Shown here piece after piece: positions 26,184-33,486 of a stretch of 41,541 nt of DNA (its first letter is position 1; every line of letters starts with the position of its first letter). The DNA lies in contig NZ_VSJK01000027.1 of assembly GCF_008085915.1 (NCBI RefSeq), positions 1 through 41,541 on the forward strand, read 5' to 3'. Source of the stretch: Oceaniovalibus sp. ACAM 378. Lineage in GTDB: Bacteria; Pseudomonadota; Alphaproteobacteria; Rhodobacterales; Rhodobacteraceae. Under the pieces are notes generated by a model that did no database searches, was not told where the DNA came from, and was given only the letters and a program-made list of their open reading frames with translations. Position numbers and translations under genes: made by a program.

Positions 26184-28793
26184 ATGCCTGATACAATTCC
26201 CGCCAGTACCGGCACCACTGCCACGATTTCCATTGGCGGCACTTTTTCCAGCGCATTGGACACACCGGGCGACCGCGACTGGATCCGGCTGGACCTGACA
26301 GCGGGGCAGGAGGTTGCGATCAACCTTGACGGTGCCCCGGGGGTGAACAGCCTGTATGATCCTTATCTGTACCTGCACGATTCCGACGGCATGTTGATTG
26401 CCAGCAATGACGACAGCGGCCTGGGGACGAATTCGCAGATTACCGTTACCGCAGGTTACTCCGGCGCGTATTACATCGATGTCGGCGCATTCGGCGACAA
26501 CTCGACCGGCGATTACGTGGTCAGTGTGCAGGAGGCGGGTGCATCGCTGCCGGGCAATTATGATCCGCTGGAATCGCTGCAATGGGGCGTGCCCCTTGCC
26601 GATACCCATGTCACCGTCCATTTCGGCGCTGCGGGATTCACCGCCGCCGGATATACTTCGGATGGGTTCCGCACCTTCGAGACCTTGCAGTTTCGGGTGG
26701 TCTTTGACCTGATATCGTCACTGACCCATCTGACATTCAGCGTGGTCGACGACCCCGAACAGGCAGATTTCCAGCTCATTCTGGACGTGATCAGATTGCC
26801 GCAAACCGGATATCTGGGCACATTCATCCCGCCGGGCGAAATCGACGAAGGTGTCGGCGTGTTCAACGGCGAGGCCTGGGACCGTTGGGTGGGCGGCGAT
26901 CTGGAGCAAGGAGGCTATGGCTTTGCCACCATCCTGCACGAGGTGCTGCATGGTCTTGGCATGGCGCATCCCCATGACAGCGGCGGCACATCCACTGTCA
27001 TGCCGGGGGTTACCAGCTCTTTTTTCAACACGGGCACCGATCTGCTGAATCAGGGTGTCTTTACCGTGATGGGCTATAACCGGGGATTTTTCGAAGGCCC
27101 AGTGGGCACCGGGCACTATGGGTCTGACTGGGGCTATGAGGCGGGGCCGATGGCGCTTGATATTGCCGTGCTGCAACGGATGTATGGCGCAAATACCGGC
27201 ACCAACACCGGCGATGACACCTATGTGCTGCCCGATGCAAATGTCAGAGGCACCGGCTGGGTGTCGATCTGGGACAGTGGTGGCATCGACACGATCCGTC
27301 ATGACGGCACGCGCACCAGCACCATCGATCTGCGCGCGGCGACGCTGCTTGGGGCCGAGGGCGGCGGCGGATATATCTCGGCCCGCAATGGTATCACCGG
27401 GGGGTTCACCATCGCCAATGGCGTGGTGATCGAAAACGCCATCGGTGGATCGGGCAGTGACATGTTGAACGGCAATGCCGCCGCCAATTCGCTGAGAGGT
27501 CGCGCGGGCAGTGACACGATCATCGGCGGCATGGGGGATGACTCGATCGACGGCGGCGCCAATTTCGACACGGCGGTTCTGGGTGTGGCCATGGGCACGA
27601 TCCAAGTCACCGGCATGGGCAGCGGGTGGATCGGCATCCTTTCAGCCGAGGGGGCGGATGTATTCTTAAGCATCGAGAGCTTTGAGTTCTCTGACGGCAC
27701 ACTGAGTATTGCGCAGATCATGGCGCTGGCGGTGGGCGGGTCCGGACAGGTGATCGAGGGCACACCATTGCACGACCCGCTGTACGGCACGATCGGTGAC
27801 GATACGATTTCAGGCTTTGACGGCAACGACACGATATATGGCGATGATGGTAACGATCTGATCAACGGCGGCGCTGGCGACGACAGTCTGCTGGGCGGGC
27901 TGGGCGCCGACGAGATCCATGGCGCGACAGGCAACGACACGATCTCCGGGCTGAACGGGTTCGACGCGATCAATGGCGGGGCCGGTGACGACAGTCTGAA
28001 CGGTGGGCAGGGCAATGACACCCTGCTGGGCGGAGACGGCAATGACCACATGATCGGTGGTCTGGGTTTCGACGAGATCAATGGCGGTACCGGTGACGAC
28101 ACGCTGTACGGGCTGAACGGTTTTGACCTGCTGAGCGGCGGGGCGGGGAATGACAGTCTGAACGGCGGCTCTGGCAACGACACCCTGCGGGGCGGCGATG
28201 GCAATGACCACATGACCGGCGGTCTGGGCTTTGACGAGATGGACGGCGGAGCGGGCAATGACACGCTGTATGGGCTGAACGGGTTTGACCTGCTCAACGG
28301 CGGTGCCGGTGACGACCGCCTGAACGGCGGCTCTGGCAACGACACCCTGTTTGGCGCGACGGGCAACGACACGCTGATCGGCGGGCTTGGTTTTGACATT
28401 CTGAGCGGTGGCGGCGGTGACGACATATTGCTGGGGCAGACGGGGTTCGACCGGCTGAACGGTGGCGCGGGCAACGACGATCTGCAGGGCAACGCGGGCA
28501 ACGATACGTTGATGGGCGGGCAGGGCGACGACATCCTGCGCGGCGGGCAGGGGGCGGATCTGTTCATTTTTCAGTCCGGGGCCGATGTGATCCGCGATTT
28601 CCAGAATGACGTCGATTCCGTGCGGATCAACTCGCGCCTGTTGTTTCAGGAAAGTCCGGTGGCCAGTGATCTTGGTGGCTATTCCAGCGTTATATCAGGA
28701 AATCTGATGCTGGATTTCGGTCGCGGGAATACGCTCACCTTCAATGGGCTGACCAATGTCACGGCGCTGTATGATGATGTGATATTCGCCTGA
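26184..28793 (+). CDS. RTX zinc metalloprotease with N-terminal PPC-like domain
   Basis: This is an 869-aa predicted secreted protease. Residues 8-118 form a beta-rich pre-peptidase-like (PPC) domain: DTPGDRDWIRLDLTAGQEV and AYYIDVGAFGDNSTGDYVV. The zinc site HEVLHGLGMAH begins at His252 and the Met-turn VMGYNRG has Met296. RTX blocks lie at about 418-458 and 532-789, and the terminal module ends ALYDDVIFA. This order, with the PPC domain ahead of the protease, differs from the serralysin at 19488, so the two are not a recent duplication. It has no cleaved signal peptide and should leave by type I secretion. The ATG has AAGGG upstream. The PPC domain might bind glycan or act as a pro-region. 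Confidence 0.9.
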   Translation: MPDTIPASTGTTATISIGGTFSSALDTPGDRDWIRLDLTAGQEVAINLDGAPGVNSLYDPYLYLHDSDGMLIASNDDSGLGTNSQITVTAGYSGAYYIDVGAFGDNSTGDYVVSVQEAGASLPGNYDPLESLQWGVPLADTHVTVHFGAAGFTAAGYTSDGFRTFETLQFRVVFDLISSLTHLTFSVVDDPEQADFQLILDVIRLPQTGYLGTFIPPGEIDEGVGVFNGEAWDRWVGGDLEQGGYGFATILHEVLHGLGMAHPHDSGGTSTVMPGVTSSFFNTGTDLLNQGVFTVMGYNRGFFEGPVGTGHYGSDWGYEAGPMALDIAVLQRMYGANTGTNTGDDTYVLPDANVRGTGWVSIWDSGGIDTIRHDGTRTSTIDLRAATLLGAEGGGGYISARNGITGGFTIANGVVIENAIGGSGSDMLNGNAAANSLRGRAGSDTIIGGMGDDSIDGGANFDTAVLGVAMGTIQVTGMGSGWIGILSAEGADVFLSIESFEFSDGTLSIAQIMALAVGGSGQVIEGTPLHDPLYGTIGDDTISGFDGNDTIYGDDGNDLINGGAGDDSLLGGLGADEIHGATGNDTISGLNGFDAINGGAGDDSLNGGQGNDTLLGGDGNDHMIGGLGFDEINGGTGDDTLYGLNGFDLLSGGAGNDSLNGGSGNDTLRGGDGNDHMTGGLGFDEMDGGAGNDTLYGLNGFDLLNGGAGDDRLNGGSGNDTLFGATGNDTLIGGLGFDILSGGGGDDILLGQTGFDRLNGGAGNDDLQGNAGNDTLMGGQGDDILRGGQGADLFIFQSGADVIRDFQNDVDSVRINSRLLFQESPVASDLGGYSSVISGNLMLDFGRGNTLTFNGLTNVTALYDDVIFA

Positions 28794-28849
28794 CGGCTTA
28801 TCCCTGACGGGGCTTGATGGGTCCTGATCGGCCCCGAATTAGCGCGACC

Positions 28850-28988
28850 CGGCCCCGGGCGTGCAGCGCGCCGGGGTATTCTTATTTGCATTTGTATTTG
28901 ATTTTTCCTTGATTCCAAATCCGGATTTGGCTTTTGTGCAAACCGGGGGCACGACTGATTCAGCCCCGAATTCAATTTTGGGGCTTTC
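28850..28988 (+). promoter_or_regulatory. Leader of the RTX gene, duplicated upstream of the RTX pseudogene
   Basis: The leader is AT-rich in the middle (28881-28914), with a perfect 16-bp palindrome CCAAATCCGGATTTGG at 28915-28930. A hairpin, AGCCCC (28962-28967) with GGGGCT (28980-28985), ends three bases before the ATG and covers the only ribosome-site-like GGGG. The same layout recurs at 31555-31694. Confidence 0.55.
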
Positions 28989-31430
28989 ATGATCATCACA
29001 TACCTCGGCGGCAACAGCGATTTCTTCAGCGATGCATTCTTTGACACAAGCGGCGAATTTGATGCCAATTTCCTGAACGCGAGTGCGACCCGCGTCGTAT
29101 TGCAGCAACCGACAACCCGTGATGTGACCACGATCACCGGCACCGATTTCACCTTTGCGGGCAACGACCCCACGGGCGGCACGGTCACCGGGATGAGTTT
29201 TTCCTCGAACGGGGTCAACACCGGCACGATAACCGGGATTTCCTGGAGTGTGACGGCGCTGGGGGATGCGCTGGACGCGGCCGAGAATGACAATCCGCTC
29301 CCGCTTGGTGTGCTGTTTTCGTCCAGCGGTGGCATCACCGTGGACGCGACGGGGGCCAGCACCGGGTTCGATGCCGACGATCTGAGTTTCCTGTCAGATT
29401 ACATCACCGTGCCGATCACGATAAACGGATCGCGCTTTGACGACGAATTGTCCGGGGGCAGGGGCAACGACACGATCCGCCCCGGCGCCAATGACGGATA
29501 CGACAAGATCGAAGGCTCGCTTGGCAATGATGTGATCGATTTCGCCGGCGCCAACAGCAACAGTTATTATTCGATCGACCTGGAGGGCGCAGACCTCGGC
29601 GCCGCCACCTTCAACCTGAATGGCACGGCGAACACCGGATCCTTCACCGCCTCCGGGGCCAACACGACGCTGCAGAACGTGCGGGGTGCGCTGACCGGTG
29701 AGGAGGGCGGTCTCGAGTTCATCGGCACCGGCTATAACGACGTGTTCAACATCGCCTCGGTTGCGGGGGGGTGGCTGCAACTGACCGGCGGTCTGGGCAA
29801 CGACACCTTCAACCTGACACTGGACGGCACGATCCGGCTTGCGTTCAACTGGAACGGCGACATGGGCGCCACCCAGGGCGTGGTGGTCAACCTGGCCACC
29901 GGGGTGATTGCCAACGACGGGTTCGGCGGCCGCGACACGGTGAATGTGCTGGCGGACCACGGCGGGCGGCTGGAGGTGCGGGGCACCCAATACGCCGACA
30001 GGATCACCGGATCGGCCCGGGACGAAAGGTTCATCACCGAATCGGGCAACGACACCGTCGACGGCGGCGGCGGCGCTGACATGGTGCACTATGACCGCAA
30101 CGGTTTGGGGGCGATGAACATCGATCTGGCGGCAGGCACTGCAAGCGGTACCTGGTACGGACAGGCCTTCACGGATACGCTGATCCGCATCGAGGATATC
30201 CGCGGCACCGGTGGCAACGACACGATCCGCGGCAACGGTGACGACAACCGGCTGGAAGGGCGCGATGGCAACGATCTGCTGGAAGGGCGCGCGGGTGACG
30301 ATGACCTGCGCGGCGGTGATGGCAGTGACACGCTGGTCGGCGGCAACGGTGACGACAGCATGGACGGCGGCGCAGGCGATGATGACTGGATCCGCTTTGG
30401 TGTGGCCACCGGCGACATCACCGTCATCGATCTGGGCGATGGCCGGGTCGAAATCCAGTCGTCCGAAGGCACAGATACGGTGCAGGGCAGCGAATGGTTC
30501 GAATTCTCCGATGATACGCTGACCCTGAGCGAACTTCTGGCGATCGACAACGACGGGTCGGGCGGACCGGGCATTCTGGTCCCGGGCACGCCGCAGCATG
30601 ACACGCTGACCGGCACCGATGGTGACGATACGGTCAATGGCGGCGCGGGCAACGACACGATGGATGGCGGTGCCGGCAACGACATGATGAACGGCGGCAT
30701 CGGTTTCGATTCGATGGAGGGCGGCAACGGCAATGACACGCTGATCGGTCTGAACGGCTTTGACACCCTGTCGGGCGGGAGTGGCGACGACAGCCTGAAT
30801 GGCGGGTTCGGCAATGACATGCTGTCGGGCGGGGCCGGCAACGACACGCTGAACGGTGGTCTTGGCATCGACATCATGGATGGCGGCAGCGGCGACGACG
30901 TGCTGATCGGGTTGAACGGCAACGACATCATGACCGGCGGATCGGGCAATGACACGATATCGGGCAACGCCGGGTTCGATTCCGTATCGGGCGGCGATGG
31001 CGACGATGTGATCTCGGGCGGGTTGGCAAATGACACGCTGTCGGGCGGGGATGGTGACGATATCATCCGCGGCGACAACGGCTTTGACCTGCTGTTCGGC
31101 GGCGACGGCAACGACGACCTGCAAGGCAATGCGGGCAACGACACCCTGAATGGCGGCGCGGGCGACGACACGATGCGCGGCGGGCAGGGGGCGGATGTCT
31201 TCGTCTTTACCGGCGGCAACGATCTGATCCGGGATTTCTCGGGGATCGTCGATTCCCTTGAGATCGACGCATCGCTGCTGTCTCAAGCCAACCCGCAGCC
31301 TTTGCATCTGGCGCAATACGATAGCATCGTGAATGGCAATCTGGTGTTGGATTTCGGCGATGGCAATACGCTGACCTTCAACGGGATCGGCAGTGTCGCG
31401 GTGCTGTTCGACGATGTGACCTTTATCTAG
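28989..31430 (+). CDS. Large RTX calcium-binding protein (813 aa)
   Basis: The protein starts MIITYLGGNSDFFSDAFFDT, a leader also found in the pseudogene at 31695. Residues 1-140 form a small Thr/Gly-rich domain, followed by an RTX row near 147, beta-rich spacer regions (about 165-400), an RTX block at about 407-467, a spacer with WIRFGVATGDITVIDLGDG, a long RTX block at about 537-737, and the terminal module (GGQGADVFVFTGGNDLIRDF to LFDDVTFI). There is no protease motif. A surface-attached or released adhesive calcium-binding protein is the best guess. Export is presumably by a type I system encoded elsewhere. The start codon lies directly after a hairpin covering its weak ribosome site, which may regulate translation. 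Confidence 0.87.
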   Translation: MIITYLGGNSDFFSDAFFDTSGEFDANFLNASATRVVLQQPTTRDVTTITGTDFTFAGNDPTGGTVTGMSFSSNGVNTGTITGISWSVTALGDALDAAENDNPLPLGVLFSSSGGITVDATGASTGFDADDLSFLSDYITVPITINGSRFDDELSGGRGNDTIRPGANDGYDKIEGSLGNDVIDFAGANSNSYYSIDLEGADLGAATFNLNGTANTGSFTASGANTTLQNVRGALTGEEGGLEFIGTGYNDVFNIASVAGGWLQLTGGLGNDTFNLTLDGTIRLAFNWNGDMGATQGVVVNLATGVIANDGFGGRDTVNVLADHGGRLEVRGTQYADRITGSARDERFITESGNDTVDGGGGADMVHYDRNGLGAMNIDLAAGTASGTWYGQAFTDTLIRIEDIRGTGGNDTIRGNGDDNRLEGRDGNDLLEGRAGDDDLRGGDGSDTLVGGNGDDSMDGGAGDDDWIRFGVATGDITVIDLGDGRVEIQSSEGTDTVQGSEWFEFSDDTLTLSELLAIDNDGSGGPGILVPGTPQHDTLTGTDGDDTVNGGAGNDTMDGGAGNDMMNGGIGFDSMEGGNGNDTLIGLNGFDTLSGGSGDDSLNGGFGNDMLSGGAGNDTLNGGLGIDIMDGGSGDDVLIGLNGNDIMTGGSGNDTISGNAGFDSVSGGDGDDVISGGLANDTLSGGDGDDIIRGDNGFDLLFGGDGNDDLQGNAGNDTLNGGAGDDTMRGGQGADVFVFTGGNDLIRDFSGIVDSLEIDASLLSQANPQPLHLAQYDSIVNGNLVLDFGDGNTLTFNGIGSVAVLFDDVTFI
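31166..31217 (+). repeat. 52-bp inverted repeat, copy B (within RTX terminal module)
   Basis: This matches the minus strand of 13165-13216 at 51 of 52 positions. It is part of the coding sequence for GGQGADVFVFTGG. Confidence 0.8.
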
Positions 31431-31554
31431 GGCGTTACAGGTTTAGCGCAATAACAGGGAATTGAAAGGCCTGCTCGCCTACGGGGGAGAGGTAATTGTT
31501 TCGATACCCGAAACGATCTGCGCCGGATTTCCGGATTGACCCGGGATAAACCCA

Positions 31555-31694
31555 ATCCCACCCCGGGCGTGTAATACGCGCCCGGGACAGGTCTTTGCCG
31601 TTTAATTTACATCCATCCTGTCTTTCGATACCGGTTTTTCTCTGTCCGAAACCGGGGCGGGATCGAAACAGCCCGATTCAACTTGGGGCTCTTC
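31555..31694 (+). promoter_or_regulatory. Second copy of the RTX leader region
   Basis: The region resembles 28850-28988: a GC-rich hairpin (CCCGGGCG 31562-31569 with CGCCCGGG 31579-31586), an inverted repeat CCGGTTT/AAACCGG (31631-31637, 31649-31655), and AGCCC (31670-31674) pairing with GGGCT (31686-31690) just before the ATG at 31695. Loop bases differ while the stems are kept. It now drives only a broken gene. Confidence 0.5.
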
Positions 31695-31930
31695 ATGAGC
31701 ATCCCATATTTCCGCGCCAACAGCGATTTCTTCAGCGATGCATTTTCCAACGACTCCGACGGCGAACTCGACGCCACTTTAGAGAGCGCGTCGTCCACCA
31801 CCCTGGTCATGCAGGGATGATCTGATCACGGATTATTCGCTGATCACCGATGCGCTGCAGATCGAGGCAGAACTGCTCCTTCCGGGGCAGGATCTGGCGG
31901 ATCTCGCCCCGGTTTCAGGCGGGCGGGGTT
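31695..31930 (+). pseudogene. RTX gene reduced by internal deletion (5' end joined to 3' module)
   Basis: The ATG at 31695 opens MSIPYFRANSDFFSDAFSND, a clear relative of the start of the RTX gene at 28989, and runs 41 codons to a TGA at 31818-31820. Right at that point, one frame over, comes DDLITDYSLITDALQIEAEL and then LLPGQDLADLAP, which is the middle of an RTX terminal module and closest to the gene at 12964 (DYSLIVDRLEIEADLLLPGQ). Everything between, including all repeats, is missing. The module is itself cut off near 31910, where the minus-strand sulfotransferase gene ends. Two deletion or rearrangement joints are therefore visible. Confidence 0.87.
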
Positions 31931-32737
31931 TCAGTCTTCCGCCATCCCCAGCCGCCGCATCAGCCGGCGGTCCAGCCGGCCAAAGGATTTCAGCTGCCGA
32001 ATGCTGGCGTCCTTTTCGAACCTTGCGGCCAGTTGTGGCCAGCGCAGGGCGGGCGTGGCGGCGGCCGCCTCGGGGCCTGCGTTCATGAACCGGTCGGCCA
32101 CCTTGATCCCGGCCCCCAGCCGGATTTCGATGTCACGTTCCAATACGGCCAGATCATCAACCGAATAAATCCGGTCCAGCGCCTTGGTGCCCTTCAGGGC
32201 GCGGCGGAACAGATCGTCGCGGGCGGTGGATTCGATATCCCGCCAGCCGCGGATCTTGCGGGTGGCGAAATAGGTGCAATAGACATTGTCGTAATGGTCA
32301 TGGATGAACCGCTGCCACCTCTGGTCGCCACCAAAGAAATAATCGTCGGCGGACAGGCTGGTGATCATCCGCATCCCGGTACGCTGGGGGGTGGCCAGTT
32401 CTTCGCCGCTCAGGCCCGCGGCCTGGCGCAGGGTATAGAAATAGAACGACGCGATCCGTTCAAGCGGCGCGCGCAGCACGCTGAACACAAAGCGGTCGGA
32501 CGGCAGAGTTTCCAGCGCCTCCCAGTCGATATGGCCGGAATAGAGCCTGTATCCCGGCGGAAACTGCCCCGCCCCCGGCGGTGCCCCGGTGTGGACGCGC
32601 ACCGGCGATACGGCGGAGTCACCCACCACCCGCGACAGTTCGGAATGGATCGTCTGACCGGCGGTCTTGGGGATATGCAGAAACACCACCGGGCCAGTGG
32701 TACGGCCCGTGGTGGCGGTATCGGAAGGGTCGGTCAT
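31931..32737 (-). CDS. Sulfotransferase (HIPKTAGQT type)
   Basis: This is a 268-aa carbohydrate sulfotransferase-like protein of the family that includes eukaryotic heparan/dermatan 2-O-sulfotransferase relatives. The PAPS loop FLHIPKTAGQT is at 19-29 and the 3'-phosphate segment FVFSVLRAPLERIASFYFY is at 83-101. It is a clear paralogue of the gene at 38561; they share PPGYRLY(S/A)GHIDW, SADDYFFGG and WQRF. It is the last gene of a minus-strand operon, and its ATG overlaps the acetyltransferase stop as ATGA, so the two are translationally coupled. It likely sulfates the glycan built by the double glycosyltransferase encoded upstream in the same operon. Its 3' end abuts the RTX pseudogene. Confidence 0.86.
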   Translation of the reverse strand: MTDPSDTATTGRTTGPVVFLHIPKTAGQTIHSELSRVVGDSAVSPVRVHTGAPPGAGQFPPGYRLYSGHIDWEALETLPSDRFVFSVLRAPLERIASFYFYTLRQAAGLSGEELATPQRTGMRMITSLSADDYFFGGDQRWQRFIHDHYDNVYCTYFATRKIRGWRDIESTARDDLFRRALKGTKALDRIYSVDDLAVLERDIEIRLGAGIKVADRFMNAGPEAAAATPALRWPQLAARFEKDASIRQLKSFGRLDRRLMRRLGMAED

Positions 32738-33486
32738 GGGGCGGGTTTGTCAGTCTTCAATGCGTCTGTCCTGAGGTCGAGCGTATCGGGGCGGAACGGT
32801 TTTACAGCGCCCATCTGGTTCAGCCCATGCACGAAATCGGCGATATTCGATGGGTCGAGATGGGTCATCTGCCAGGGCGCATAGCGCCACCAGGCCAGCC
32901 GGATCAGCGGTGAAATGAACTGCGGCGGCACGCGCAACCGTTTCAGCACCGCCGGATTGCCCGCCACCACGCCATAGGGCGGCACGTCTTTCGTCACCAC
33001 CGAATGGGCGGCCACAATCGCGCCGTCGCCAATCCTGACCCCCGCCGCCACATAGGCGCCATGGCCGATCCAGACGTCGTTGCCGATCACCGTGATCTTC
33101 GCCTTGGTCGGCGGTTCCTTCGCCTTGAATTTATAGCTGTGATAATCGGCGGCCCCGGCAAACCCGTCGCCCAGATCAAACAGCCGGTCGCCCAGATAGA
33201 ACGCCGGGCTGGTCGACACCCAGGTCAGCGGATGGTTTTGCCGCCCGATCTGCACCTCTTCGCCAAAGGAACAATATCGCCCGATCCGCGCGGCAAAACA
33301 GTATCCCGACACCTGATAGGAAAACGCCCCCAACTCGATGGAATGCTCGTAGGCGGTCCATTTCAGGCTCGACGGCGCTTCGATCACGCTGTGGCGGGGC
33401 AGGGCGACCGTATCGCCCGCGCCGCGGGGCAGAACCTCGATTCCGCTGGATTTCAGCCGGGCATAGGAGACCTGAACCTGGGTCAC
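32734..33486 (-). CDS. Hexapeptide-repeat (CatB-like) O-acetyltransferase
   Basis: This 250-aa protein is of the left-handed beta-helix acyltransferase type. It shows hexapeptide rows (ARIGRYCSFGEEVQIGRQ; IGNDVWIGHGAYVAAGVRIG; IVAAHSVVTKDVPPYGVVAG) and the NHPLTWVSTSPAFY segment typical of the CatB / xenobiotic acetyltransferase subgroup. The predicted activity is acetyl transfer from acetyl-CoA to a sugar hydroxyl in the cytoplasm. Chloramphenicol acetylation is the other use of the subgroup, but the operon of glycosyl- and sulfotransferase genes favours glycan modification. It starts at a GTG with AAGGAG 7 nt upstream, and that GTG overlaps the stop of the preceding gene. Its own stop overlaps the next ATG. 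Confidence 0.86.
   Translation of the reverse strand: MTQVQVSYARLKSSGIEVLPRGAGDTVALPRHSVIEAPSSLKWTAYEHSIELGAFSYQVSGYCFAARIGRYCSFGEEVQIGRQNHPLTWVSTSPAFYLGDRLFDLGDGFAGAADYHSYKFKAKEPPTKAKITVIGNDVWIGHGAYVAAGVRIGDGAIVAAHSVVTKDVPPYGVVAGNPAVLKRLRVPPQFISPLIRLAWWRYAPWQMTHLDPSNIADFVHGLNQMGAVKPFRPDTLDLRTDALKTDKPAP

Noticed and set aside
27299-31316. Long minus-strand frames full of Ser-Pro-Pro repeats opposite RTX genes
   Set aside because: Periodic composition arises from the complement of the glycine-aspartate repeats; no ribosome sites or homology.
20000-31400. Possible CRISPR or tandem DNA arrays
   Set aside because: The regular periodicity is 27-bp coding repetition of RTX nonapeptides, not repeats with unique spacers.
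32734-33486. Chloramphenicol resistance gene
   Set aside because: The CatB-like fold is shared with glycan acetyltransferases, and the tight operon with glycosyl- and sulfotransferase genes argues for glycan modification.
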